A stretch of DNA of 64,000 bases from DTU015 sp012837895 (GTDB lineage Bacteria > Bacillota > Sulfobacillia > Fermentithermobacillales > Fermentithermobacillaceae): positions 1 to 64,000 of the forward strand of contig JBMNKH010000004.1 in assembly GCA_050952085.1 (NCBI GenBank), written 5' to 3'. Within the stretch, counting starts at the first letter, position 1; every line of letters begins with the position of its first letter. Positions 35,172 to 43,897 of this stretch are shown here, one piece after another. The position numbers and the translations under genes are program-made. The notes beneath the pieces are model-generated. The model saw only the letters and a program-made list of their open reading frames with translations. It was not told the DNA's origin and did no database searches.

Positions 35172-36434
35172 TTACCTAGCCCGGCTGAACTTCCCGTTCT
35201 CAACCTTGAGAATTATGACTTCCTTCACCGCTTCTCCCCTGTCGTCGAAGGAGGTTGTACCGGTAACCCCTGGGAAGTCCTTGACATTAGCCATTTCAGC
35301 CTTAAGCGCCGCCCTGTCGTTACCCGCCTTCTCCAAGGCTTGCGCCACTATCTTCATAGTGTCGTAGGCGTTGGCAGCAAACATATCAGGCTCTTCCGAG
35401 TACTTCTGCTTGTAGGTTGAGACGAAGGCTTGAACATTTTCTGACGAGTCGCCTGAGTAGAACCCGGCGGTGAACAAGGCACCTTCGACAGCATCGCCAC
35501 CGAGTTCAACGAGTTTACCTGAATAGAAGCCATCTGCGCCAAGGAGCCTGGCCTCTATACCCTGTCGCCTGGCCTGCTGTGCGATCTTGGCAGCTTCTGT
35601 GTAATACCCTGCGATGTACAGGGCATCAACTTCATTGCCGATCTTTGTGAGCTGGGCCCTGAAATCCTCATCGCCGTCGAGGTACGACTCAACACCTACA
35701 ACTGAAGCGCCTAGTTCTTCAACTTTGGCGGTGAAATTGTCCTTCAGGGCGACGCCGTAGTCGTTGTTGGCGTAAAGCACTGCAAATTTCTTGAGGCCTA
35801 ACTCAGATACGACATATTCGGCCAACTGCCTGGCCTGGACATCGTCAGTAATCACGTTGCGGAATATGTAGTCGCCGGTGTCTGTCAATCCGGGAGCGGT
35901 AGATGATGGAGTAACCATCAGGACTCCTGAATCCTGAGCAATCGGAGCTACAGTTGCGGTTTCGCCGCTCAGCACAGCTCCTACGATTGCGGTTACTTTG
36001 TCTTGGTCAATGAGTTTCTGGACTGCATTGGCAGCTTCAGTGGATTCACCTTTGCTGTCCTCGGCAATAAGCTGGAGAGTGAACCCGTTAACGCCGCCCT
36101 CTGCGTTAATCTCGTCGATGGCTGTCTGGACACCATTTCTCACGCTCTGCCCGTAAGTGGCATAGTCACCGGTGAGAGGCCCGACCATGCCGATCTTGAT
36201 TATCTTGTCGCCATCAGACCCGCCTGAGGCAGGAGGGCTGTCTGCCCCTGAACCGGTGCAACCGGCTAGAAATATGACAGCAGCCAGAAATGCTGCAATG
36301 CTAACTGTGCGGAAACTGCTAATGATGAACCTCTTTCCTCTGTTGTGGATGTGATCCTTACCCTCGGAACAACCGTCAAACTTAGCCCTAGCGTAGTTCT
36401 TCTTGCCTTTGAACACATGATTCATGGATTTCAT
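35172..36434 (-). CDS. livJ: Branched-chain amino acid-binding lipoprotein (LivJ/LivK type)
   Basis: 420 residues. A lipobox 'VIFLAGC' places the lipidated Cys near residue 60, followed by a Gly/Ser/Ala linker and the periplasmic-binding fold ('IKIGMVGPLTGDYATYGQSVRNGVQTAIDEINAEGGVNG'). As an extracytoplasmic lipoprotein it delivers Leu/Ile/Val or similar ligands to LivHM. The positively charged N-region before the hydrophobic core is about 40 residues, much longer than usual, so the real start might be an alternative codon inside it; the ATG at 36434 has GGGAGGGAG upstream. Confidence 0.93.
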   Translation of the reverse strand: MKSMNHVFKGKKNYARAKFDGCSEGKDHIHNRGKRFIISSFRTVSIAAFLAAVIFLAGCTGSGADSPPASGGSDGDKIIKIGMVGPLTGDYATYGQSVRNGVQTAIDEINAEGGVNGFTLQLIAEDSKGESTEAANAVQKLIDQDKVTAIVGAVLSGETATVAPIAQDSGVLMVTPSSTAPGLTDTGDYIFRNVITDDVQARQLAEYVVSELGLKKFAVLYANNDYGVALKDNFTAKVEELGASVVGVESYLDGDEDFRAQLTKIGNEVDALYIAGYYTEAAKIAQQARRQGIEARLLGADGFYSGKLVELGGDAVEGALFTAGFYSGDSSENVQAFVSTYKQKYSEEPDMFAANAYDTMKIVAQALEKAGNDRAALKAEMANVKDFPGVTGTTSFDDRGEAVKEVIILKVENGKFSRAR

Positions 36435-36962
36435 TTATGATGCTCCCTCCCTGTTTGTCTTGCACGTATACAATGCGTCTAGGATGAAAGCGGCTGGACC
36501 AGTCACACATGTGGTACACATGCCCCGGCGGGCGCCGGATATCACTATTACAGTGCGGTACCCTTGAGGGTTTCCACACAAGGCTACCTGATGCTGCCAA
36601 GTAACATGTGAACACAGTGTCATCTGGAACCCGGTAATCTTCATCTCAGTTTGGGCGTTTGCCGCTTTCGGCCGGACCGAATCACACTTACACAGGTGTC
36701 ATTCAAAAAGCCCTGATAAAGTGAGTTACAAGACGAAGATGGAAGAAGGAACCCTGGACGTAATCTGCCAAGGCTTGAGAAGGGAGGTATCAAACATCGA
36801 ACCTATCACCTGGAATACACGGAGTACCCGAAATGAGCAGACCAGGTTTCCCTGCTTCTTCCCTCTTTCGCCATGAGTCCGACGCCCGCAAGAACCACAG
36901 GGCGTACGCGTACTGACGTCCTGGTAATCCCCACTGTTATCACCCCCGTTTCACGCGCCCGG
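36435..36962. other. Intergenic region upstream of livJ
   Basis: No gene seen over about 530 bp. A GC-rich inverted repeat CCGGCG-GG-CGCCGG lies near 36524-36537, and direct copies of ACACATG flank GTGGT just before it (about 36505-36522), which could be an operator for the liv operon. A weak -10 (GTATAC) lies near 36465-36470 on the minus strand. Confidence 0.35.
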
Positions 36963-37018
36963 AAAAACAAAAACCCGGGCGACAAGCAGAATTACTGCAA
37001 GGAACTTGCCGCTCGGGT
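36963..37018 (-). terminator. Intrinsic terminator, minus strand
   Basis: A 14-bp stem (12 pairs perfect) between 37005-37018 and 36973-36986 is followed on the minus strand by TTTTTGTTTTT. It lies 220 nt past the sortase stop, so it probably ends the surface-fibre operon. Because the distance is long, it could instead belong to a small RNA or leader in 37019-37235. Confidence 0.8.
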
Positions 37019-37235
37019 ATTTTCCACCCACGGTGTGCTTTGCCTTTGCAAAGCTGGTACCGCTCGGTCCAGACTTTCAGAGCGAAACCCCGAAACGGAA
37101 CCCTAAGGTACCCTTCCTTATACAATATATCCGATTATGGATATTGAAAGGAATTTTACCAAATGAACCTGAGGTATGCAATGGGTGGAATAAGATTTAG
37201 TGTATAAATCCCGGTGTTTTTGAAAAAAGCGGAAG

Positions 37236-37961
37236 CTACTGGAGGCCGTGGGAATCGTCCTCTACCAGTTTACCTCTTACTATCAGCCGCACAGACGGTT
37301 CCTGGCTGTAGTCGCATGTAACCAAAGTGATCAGTTTATCTTCGCCTGATGGCTGTAAAACCCACGTGTCTCCCGGCTTGACTATCAAGACCTCGAACAC
37401 TCTATACACGTAAATCACGCCTTCCGGGTCAGTGAACTCAATCTCATCCCCTTCTGCAAGCTCATGCAAGCGGTTGAAGTGCCTGCCATAAGCACGCATA
37501 CGGTGGCCGGCAATTACGTAGTTCCCCACTTCGCCTGGGCCTGAAGTACCTTCAATATGAGCTACCGATATGTTCAGGTTTTCCTCAGAGTCTTCTTTAA
37601 GCACGGGTATTTTGAGATTGATCTTCTCGATGGTAAGGACACCTTGTATGTTTTCAAGAATGTGTTTTGACAACTCAGGGTCGGGGCTGTCAGAAGACAC
37701 GACTTTCCCAGTCTCCATATCTAGAGAACGCGAAAGAGTACGGGTTCCGTCGTTTTTCCCGGAAATGCCCCCCTGAGAAGCTGTGGGTACCTGTGGTTGG
37801 GTTGCTTGGAATTCGTCCCACAACGCCAGGAGTTGTCGCTGGCGGTAGTCAAAATACATACGACGTGCTGTAGGATAAGCCAGCAAACAAAGGCCTAGCA
37901 TTATAAGGGAGAAAGCAGTAATCCGTCTCACAAACGCGCATTCCTTTATGTGACTATCCAT
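37236..37961 (-). CDS. Class D-type sortase
   Basis: 241 residues from the ATG at 37961. A membrane anchor ('RRITAFSLIMLGLCLLAYPTARRMYF') is followed by the sortase beta-barrel with the catalytic His in 'NYVIAGHRMRAYGRHFNRL', Cys in 'LITLVTCDYSQEPSVRLIVRGKL' and the Arg in the same segment. It cleaves LPXTG-like signals and links proteins to the wall; the neighbouring 'MPKTGE' protein is the obvious substrate. The start is uncertain: a GTG at 38024 and a TTG at 37976 are in frame; none has an ideal ribosome site. Confidence 0.9.
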   Translation of the reverse strand: MDSHIKECAFVRRITAFSLIMLGLCLLAYPTARRMYFDYRQRQLLALWDEFQATQPQVPTASQGGISGKNDGTRTLSRSLDMETGKVVSSDSPDPELSKHILENIQGVLTIEKINLKIPVLKEDSEENLNISVAHIEGTSGPGEVGNYVIAGHRMRAYGRHFNRLHELAEGDEIEFTDPEGVIYVYRVFEVLIVKPGDTWVLQPSGEDKLITLVTCDYSQEPSVRLIVRGKLVEDDSHGLQ

Positions 37962-38125
37962 AAGAGAGTTCGCCAACGACCTCCCTGTCTCGCTTCCGTG
38001 TCCAGAGGATGCATCCCCAAGCACTGGCTTGGCAAACGCACAGCATTCCTAGCCCTTCTTCAATGACTACAAGCCGCCCGGGATGATCCATGGCAGCCTG
38101 TAGTCAGACACTGCTGCTTTTGAGG

Positions 38126-38890
38126 TTACCTGCGTTTGCGAGGGCCGGCAAGACTTACTCCCGCCAGGATTGCTAATCCTCCTAACAAGTAGTACGGATA
38201 CGGCGCTTCTTCACCTGTCTTAGGCATTTCCAGCTCATCGAGAGGCGATAAAGGCACCTCTTCTACGGGAGGCGGTTCTATCTCCTCAGGAGTCTCCCCG
38301 ACAGGGGGCTCTTCTTCAGGAGGTTCAACCGGTGGCTCCTCCACAGGATGCTCTTCTGCCGGCGGCTCCTCCGGCGGTTCTTCAGGTGGTTCCCAGGGCG
38401 AACCACTGGCCGTCTGGGCTGTAAATACCCACTTTACACTTGCGTTCACACCCTGAAAGTCGTTACCTGTCTTGGATCCGGGAAGCTCTACTGTAGCTAT
38501 AAGCTCACCGTCCTCACCTGGCCACACTCGTCCTAGGTATACACTCTTTTTGGCGAAGCCGGCTGCAGGCCCGTCATATATCTCTTTACCTTTGTAGGTG
38601 ACTGTAAGTTGCAACTGCTTGAGCAAATCAGGTTTACCAGCTGTGTGGTCAGTGGCTTTAAGCCAAAGGTGATACGACCTGGAGTAATGGTTGTGGATCA
38701 TAATGGTTGCTGTCACCCTATCACCCGGAGCCATATTGTCCAGGTCGAACAGTTTCTTGCCCGGAGGCACAAGAGATAAACCGTCTACGTCGCCGATTAG
38801 CTCCAGACATGTCGATCCAGCCCAAGCTGGCATAGCAACCAACGCCACCAGTATCAAGACGTACGCTAGTATAGTGATCGTGTTTTTCAT
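38126..38890 (-). CDS. LPXTG-like wall-anchored surface protein
   Basis: 254 residues. Signal peptide (1-24, ending 'PAWAGS'), a beta-rich domain of about 140 residues, then a Pro/Glu repeat region ('EPPEEPPEEPPAEE') as a wall-spanning stalk, then a sorting signal: 'MPKTGEEAPYP', a hydrophobic segment and 'GPRKRR'. Met replaces Leu at the first LPXTG position. It lies 164 bp before the sortase. It may be the wall anchor or base of the fibre formed by the neighbouring TasA-like protein. The ribosome site GGAGGGGG precedes the ATG. Confidence 0.85.
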   Translation of the reverse strand: MKNTITILAYVLILVALVAMPAWAGSTCLELIGDVDGLSLVPPGKKLFDLDNMAPGDRVTATIMIHNHYSRSYHLWLKATDHTAGKPDLLKQLQLTVTYKGKEIYDGPAAGFAKKSVYLGRVWPGEDGELIATVELPGSKTGNDFQGVNASVKWVFTAQTASGSPWEPPEEPPEEPPAEEHPVEEPPVEPPEEEPPVGETPEEIEPPPVEEVPLSPLDELEMPKTGEEAPYPYYLLGGLAILAGVSLAGPRKRR

Positions 38891-38930
38891 CCGGCCCCCT
38901 CCATTCTACCGGGTAGAAGAGTGCCTCTCG

Positions 38931-38975
38931 ACACATGCCGGGCCGGGCAACCATTGAACCCGGCCCGGCATGTGT
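38931..38975. terminator. 17-bp perfect hairpin between TasA-like and LPXTG genes
   Basis: ACACATGCCGGGCCGGG pairs perfectly with CCCGGCCCGGCATGTGT around an 11-nt loop. It is extremely stable and lies between two cotranscribed minus-strand genes. There is no T-run on the minus strand. It likely blocks or slows transcription, or shields the upstream TasA-like mRNA from 3' decay, so the fibre subunit is made in excess over the anchor. Confidence 0.75.
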
Positions 38976-39052
38976 GCCTTAACCCTCGCTTACCAGCACC
39001 AACGGCGATGACTGTTGTCTAACCTCTACTGACTCATGACTAGAGCCGGGCA

Positions 39053-39685
39053 TTAGTGGTTCATCAACTCCGACAAGTCCATTTTCAACTCTTCCGACAA
39101 GAAATCCACATCTATGTTCCAGGCGTCAATCGCCGCGGATATATCTCCAGCCTGTAGTGCATCAGCTTTGACTTCAATTCTTAGCTTCTTGCCTTGATAT
39201 TGATTGTCTGTCTTAAACGCGTCCAGCCCTACAGCTTTGATCAAGGGCTCAGTTACGTCACCGGGTTGCAGTGCGTCCCAACCACCAAAACGAAGCTTGT
39301 AGAAATAGACGTGGCCGGGGACAGACCGGTCTTTTCTCCAGTCTCTCTCATTGATTCGTAGGATAACGTTATCAACGGGCAAATCGGTTTCCGCCCATCG
39401 CTGATTTACATCATCCCATTCCAACCACGTCAGGACCAACTCCGCCTTAATGACTGCGGGCAGGCTTCCGGTATTCTTCACCCGAATTTCCTTATCCCTC
39501 CACTCACCAGGGGCCCAGTTGTCGAGTTCTTCGTCAACTTCTTCCATTACCTGAATCTTCACCGTACCCGTCTTGAACTCATTGGTTTCGCTTGCCTGTG
39601 CGGTAAACCACGCCATGGTGCCACCGACCACAAACAGGGCCACCAGCGCAACTACCAACACACCAATCGGAATGCTTCTCTTCAC
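39053..39685 (-). CDS. TasA/CalY-like fibre protein with SipW-type signal
   Basis: 210 residues. The amino terminus 'MKRSIPIGVLVVALVALFVVGGTMAWFTAQASETNEFKTGTV' is a SipW-dependent signal peptide ('T.AwFta.a'), and the rest is beta-rich like camelysin/TasA ('WAPGEWRDKEIRVKNTGSLPAVIKAEL'). TasA proteins form extracellular amyloid-like or pilus-like fibres. The sipW-like gene lies 97 bp upstream, as in Bacillus. It is the expected major subunit of the surface structure encoded here. Confidence 0.85.
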   Translation of the reverse strand: MKRSIPIGVLVVALVALFVVGGTMAWFTAQASETNEFKTGTVKIQVMEEVDEELDNWAPGEWRDKEIRVKNTGSLPAVIKAELVLTWLEWDDVNQRWAETDLPVDNVILRINERDWRKDRSVPGHVYFYKLRFGGWDALQPGDVTEPLIKAVGLDAFKTDNQYQGKKLRIEVKADALQAGDISAAIDAWNIDVDFLSEELKMDLSELMNH

Positions 39686-39782
39686 TTTCCTTTTTCCTCC
39701 TCTTGTTAGTGTTCAGACTAAATCACCAAACTAATCCGTCTGATTGATACCGACAATCCACTACGTTGCCTCAATCCCCCCA

Positions 39783-40373
39783 TTACGACTGGCTCTCAGG
39801 AGGCGAAATGACATTCGTCTCCTCTGCCGCTTGGTCACGGTGTTTCTTGCCAGCCATGTAGTTGTATAGGAGCTCCCCGCCAACAACCAACGCCGCAAGG
39901 CCAAACAAAACTCCTGCACCTTGCGGGGTGCGGGCGTAAGCAAACATATAGCCTAGATGAGGTACAGTCAGAACCACTTTGCCCACGAGATTACGCGGGT
40001 CTACTGGACTCGGGTCTTCAATGTCATTTGCATCACCCTTGGTGTAGAAAAGAAGGCCGTTTTCAGTGTCGACACGACTCACCCGGTGGGTGGCTACGGT
40101 TGAACCGCGTTCGCTCCGGAAGGTGATAATGTCGCCCGGCTGGACTTCCTCAGGCTCAAGCGGTCTTACCGCCACCATGCTGCCTACCTTTATAGCAGGC
40201 TCCATACTACCGCTCATGACAATGTAAATCTTGCAGCCGGCTATTGCAGGTTCTCTACCGGCAAGCTTGCTTTGCACCAAGGAGAACATAAGGAGCAGGG
40301 CGACGACGGTTAGTGTTATAGTGACTGACTTGGCTATGTACGCCCCCACTTGTCTTACCCGGGCTACGTTCAT
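39783..40373 (-). CDS. sipW: SipW-type signal peptidase I
   Basis: 196 residues. Two terminal membrane segments flank the catalytic domain with Ser in 'IVMSGSMEPAIKVGSMVAVRPL' and 'STVATHRVSRVD', where His replaces the Lys of ordinary type I peptidases; 'YTKGDANDIEDPSPV' holds the conserved Asp. This Ser-His arrangement marks the ER/SipW branch. It should process the TasA-like neighbour and perhaps other fibre proteins. Confidence 0.93.
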   Translation of the reverse strand: MNVARVRQVGAYIAKSVTITLTVVALLLMFSLVQSKLAGREPAIAGCKIYIVMSGSMEPAIKVGSMVAVRPLEPEEVQPGDIITFRSERGSTVATHRVSRVDTENGLLFYTKGDANDIEDPSPVDPRNLVGKVVLTVPHLGYMFAYARTPQGAGVLFGLAALVVGGELLYNYMAGKKHRDQAAEETNVISPPESQS

Positions 40374-40433
40374 CTTGTTCTCGCCTTCCTCTCGATGTAG
40401 TGGTGACTAAACATGTAACTGTAACTGCGCATC

Positions 40434-43400
40434 TCACTCGTCATGAGTTTCACTCTCGTTCCGGGCCTCATCGCCAGGTTCGGGTTCAAGTACCAACCCA
40501 GGCACTTCCGGCAGTACAGCTTCCGGCATTAAATTGGGGTGGCCTTTCGTGTCATGAGTGAAGGTGTCTTCGGGGAATCTAACAACAAAGGTATTGACTG
40601 CTTCCGCCGAATACCGGAACCAAGAATTGTTGACTTTGCGATTGGTAATGGTAACTTCGTGTTCAAGGTAGCTATCGGAAATGGTCACTGTCACACAGGT
40701 ACCATCCGAAGTGGTCCCGTGAGACGTACGGATACCCACTACCCTATAATCCATAGGCGCTACTTCGCAGATGGTATATGTGCGGTTATCGGCCCTCAGC
40801 CCGGAAATGGTCGCAGACTCTCCGGCTGCTAACGTCTTGCACCAGAGTTTGCCATCTTTGGGGTCTTCCACATAGATGGTGAACTTTTTCGATTGTTCTT
40901 CTTCTGATAGGTTTTCTACAATCTTCTTTATGGTAATAGAGCCCGTCTTGACATTAACCTTTACACTGGTACTGGCGATACATCCCCACTCATCCTTGGC
41001 CGTCACCGTATATGTTGTATCCCTGTCAGGACATACCGTTACCTCGGCAGTATCTTGTGACCACTTTGGGCTTGTGTCGCATTGCCACAGGTAATAGTAG
41101 GCTGGAACACCCCCACTTGCAGCTGCCTCAAGCTGTATCTCAACGCCAAAAGGAATGCTGTTCTGACTGGCTGTTGCGGTCACCGTTAGCGGTGGCGGCA
41201 CTTCAAAGCAAGGAGGGTCGAAACCAAACTCACCGGTGACTTTCTTATCATTTTCCGCGTCCGGATAGTATTCAATCTGCGCCCAACCATCGGTATAGAC
41301 TTCACCGCCTGGATAATCATCTTGGGCCTTGATCACGTAGCTTAAGGCAACCGTAGATCCGTTAGCGATGTCTCCTAGTTTCCATATGATAGTTCCTTCG
41401 CCTTCCACTTCCGCCGAGGCTGGGAGAAAACCCTCATCTGGCTCGACAAATCCGGCAAACTCGAAGTTAGGAGGGATCTTGGCGGTAACCACAACATCTC
41501 TTGCCGAATACATGAGTTCATAGAAGATCTCCTCATATATCCCAATCAGGTCTTCAGCCGAAGAAAGCTCGTAGTATCCCCCGTTCCCGGCAGCCTGCAT
41601 CGTATCCCGGGCTACTCTTAGGCAAGGTGCAGGAACATCACCTAGAAGGGCGACTGTGAACACCTCGTAACCCAAGAGATGGCAAAACTGGGCCGCAGAG
41701 ATAGCTGCAAGAGTATGGACGTTGTGGAAAGCGGGGTAGCTTGGACCGTAAGGAAAACCTATGCTGACTGTTGGGACACCGTCAGTCAGAAGAACTATGA
41801 CTCTCTTAGAGTTCCTGCGCGCGGTTGTCATAAGTTGCAGGGCCTTAAGGAAGCCCGCTTGCGTGTTGGTGCCACCGTGTGTATATAGGCTCTCGATTGC
41901 TGATTGCACCTTCTCCAGATCGCTGGAAAACCCAATATCAACGTTTGTGTCAGCATTGAGGTCGCCTACCCGTAGCGGGAATAAAGGATGCTTGGCACCT
42001 TCAAGTCCAAAACTCACCACGGCCACTTGGTTCTCTGGATTCGCTCTTAGCACTTCTCCGGCAAACCAGCTTGCAGCTTCTTTGGCATATTCCATAGGAG
42101 AACCCGGGCCAGACCCCATGCTACCTGACCGATCGACGACTAGGACTGCATCAAACGGCAGCGGGGGACCTTTACCGTGTGCCTCAAGAGTAACCTCCCA
42201 ATATCTGCATCCCCAATCCTTAAGCCTTGTTACGTAGCCCGCAGTCTCCACAGTGTCAGTGCGATCTGGCATTCCCTTTGGGCCGGATAGATCCACACCG
42301 GCGACGTATTGGTCAAACTCCCCGAGCTGTTCATCCTGCAGCTTCGCCAAGGTCTCTTCATCCAGAGCCGGGATTACATCCAGAGGTATTACTGACTGCC
42401 AATCCGCGAACCAATGCTGCAATCTGTACTCTTTGAAGTCAGAATCAACGGGCTCATCTACCACAAGCAGGACTGCATCCTGACTCGTCACAGAAACATC
42501 CTCGTACTGGCATTCAGCGTAAGCGCCCACGCCGATATAACCTATATAGAAGTCAGATGGGATGCTAAGATCTGCCGGGATTACAGCTTCCTCTTCTGGG
42601 GCAATTGACGGAATTGGAAACTTCAAACCTGCCAAAGGCACCCTGAGCGTGACATCAGACAAGTGGGCTGTACCTGTGTTTCTCACGAACACGGTCAGGC
42701 GAACCACATCTCCGGCTTCATACTCGAACCTGTCTGTAATGATAGTTACGTCCAAAGCCGGTTCTGACGTCTGTGCTTCCTCTGTGTCCCCACCTGGATT
42801 TTCCGGGCCTTCTCCGTCCTCTGTCTCCTCTTGGTCGTCTAATTCACCTTCTCCAGTTTCATCCGGCTCGCCCTCTCCCGGCTCTTCCGGCTGTTCAGGC
42901 TCAGGCTCCTCAAGTTCTTCCGGCTGTTCCTGCTGTTCGGGCTCTTCAGTTTCCTCTGGTTCGCCCTCACCCGGGTCTTCCGGTTCCTCAGCCTCCTTCG
43001 ATCCTTCTGATTCCTCCGGTTCCACAGGCTCCTCCGTTTCAGTGGGTTCCTCCGGCTGCTCCGGCTCTACGGGCTCTTCCGGTTCCCCAGCGTCTACCTG
43101 TTCTTCACGGGCATTCCCTTGGTCAACTGGCTGTTCCGGCTCTACCTGATCTCCACCCCGATCCTCCAGGCCTGCAGGTACATCCGGCCGTGCTGCTTCG
43201 CCTGGGTCTGCATCTTGTTCGTTCACTGGGTCTTCCCCTTGCTGCGGTGCTTCAGAACCCCCTGGAATGACAGGATCTCCAGACTCAACAAGCCCTCCGT
43301 TTCCATCATCTGGCAATCCTTCATCCTCGGATGGAGTCTTGGGACTGCCAGTATCCAACATTCTGTCAGGCTGTGCATCATCCGCCTCATCTAACTCATC

Positions 43401-43532
43401 TAAAAGACCCGATGCCCACACTTGGCCTGGATGACCCTTTGCCACAATCGACGCAATACCCTGGATTCCGCTGCTGACGAGCAACACCATAGCCAAACTG
43501 GCAGCAAGCAAGATGCGCATTCCATTCTTCAT
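40434..43532 (-). CDS. Large surface adhesin with VWA, PKD-like and Cna-B-like domains
   Basis: 1032 residues from the ATG at 43532 (GGAG 9 nt upstream). Signal peptide about 4-30; residues 67-247 are very rich in Glu/Pro ('EEPEDPGEGEPEETEEPEQQ' style); a CARDB-like beta domain about 255-370; a von Willebrand A domain about 455-650 with MIDAS 'DRSGSMGSG', 'GGTNTQAG' and 'LLTDGVP'; then a DUF11/PKD-like part and a Cna-B/SpaA-like domain ('GSITIKKIVENLSEEEQSKKFTIYV'). VWA proteins of this layout are tip adhesins of Gram-positive pili. The C-terminus is acidic and has no LPXTG signal or membrane segment, so its attachment is unclear. First structural gene of the fibre operon, 60 bp before sipW. 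Confidence 0.88.
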   Translation of the reverse strand: MKNGMRILLAASLAMVLLVSSGIQGIASIVAKGHPGQVWASGLLDELDEADDAQPDRMLDTGSPKTPSEDEGLPDDGNGGLVESGDPVIPGGSEAPQQGEDPVNEQDADPGEAARPDVPAGLEDRGGDQVEPEQPVDQGNAREEQVDAGEPEEPVEPEQPEEPTETEEPVEPEESEGSKEAEEPEDPGEGEPEETEEPEQQEQPEELEEPEPEQPEEPGEGEPDETGEGELDDQEETEDGEGPENPGGDTEEAQTSEPALDVTIITDRFEYEAGDVVRLTVFVRNTGTAHLSDVTLRVPLAGLKFPIPSIAPEEEAVIPADLSIPSDFYIGYIGVGAYAECQYEDVSVTSQDAVLLVVDEPVDSDFKEYRLQHWFADWQSVIPLDVIPALDEETLAKLQDEQLGEFDQYVAGVDLSGPKGMPDRTDTVETAGYVTRLKDWGCRYWEVTLEAHGKGPPLPFDAVLVVDRSGSMGSGPGSPMEYAKEAASWFAGEVLRANPENQVAVVSFGLEGAKHPLFPLRVGDLNADTNVDIGFSSDLEKVQSAIESLYTHGGTNTQAGFLKALQLMTTARRNSKRVIVLLTDGVPTVSIGFPYGPSYPAFHNVHTLAAISAAQFCHLLGYEVFTVALLGDVPAPCLRVARDTMQAAGNGGYYELSSAEDLIGIYEEIFYELMYSARDVVVTAKIPPNFEFAGFVEPDEGFLPASAEVEGEGTIIWKLGDIANGSTVALSYVIKAQDDYPGGEVYTDGWAQIEYYPDAENDKKVTGEFGFDPPCFEVPPPLTVTATASQNSIPFGVEIQLEAAASGGVPAYYYLWQCDTSPKWSQDTAEVTVCPDRDTTYTVTAKDEWGCIASTSVKVNVKTGSITIKKIVENLSEEEQSKKFTIYVEDPKDGKLWCKTLAAGESATISGLRADNRTYTICEVAPMDYRVVGIRTSHGTTSDGTCVTVTISDSYLEHEVTITNRKVNNSWFRYSAEAVNTFVVRFPEDTFTHDTKGHPNLMPEAVLPEVPGLVLEPEPGDEARNESETHDE

Positions 43533-43537
43533 GCTTT

Positions 43538-43627
43538 TCATCTCCATGTGCTCTGTAGTCTGCGGCTTCGCGCCAACTTCACCGTTGGTACTGCAGGGCT
43601 TGCGCGGGACACCCCGGCGTTTTCCAT
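43538..43627 (-). CDS. Possible 29-residue leader peptide ahead of the VWA gene
   Basis: ATG at 43627 has one of the best ribosome sites in the window (GGGGAGGAAGCGTTT). The frame encodes 29 residues, Arg/Ser/Ala-rich (ends 'RRLQSTWR'), and stops at 43538, 5 nt before the VWA start, whose own GGAG lies inside the leader. This suggests translational coupling. It might be a leader gene, or a decayed 5' end. Confidence 0.35.
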   Translation of the reverse strand: MENAGVSRASPAVPTVKLARSRRLQSTWR

Positions 43628-43897
43628 AAACGCTTCCTCCCCTGTTGTTTGCTCTAGCCAGATGCCGCCTCTTCGCTAGACAAATCCGCATCATCGACCA
43701 AACCAAGTAAAACAAAGGGCAGTTGCATTGCGTGGACAGATGGGTTTCTTGGAAAGCACATAAGCGTGAAATTTGTGAACGTTTCAGTTACATATCGATT
43801 ACATGAGTAGAGGGGAATGTAAGGGGGACCTAATCACCCGGTGCCTGCTAATGAACGATACCGATGGCAAACCAGTGGCTGGCAGTAGATAGGCCTG

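Noticed and set aside
37010..37100. T-box leader on the plus strand (contains TGGTACCGC)
   Set aside because: Only nine bases fit the T-box core, no specifier loop or terminator follows, and there is no plus-strand gene downstream for 20 kb.
36960..37120. Cyclic di-GMP riboswitch on the minus strand (GCAAAGC-like motifs)
   Set aside because: The order and spacing of conserved blocks do not match the GEMM consensus; only the terminator hairpin can be supported.
42562..43270. Long plus-strand ORFs opposite the VWA gene (Ser/Pro/Gly-rich)
   Set aside because: They are antisense shadows of the Glu/Pro-rich repeat of the adhesin.
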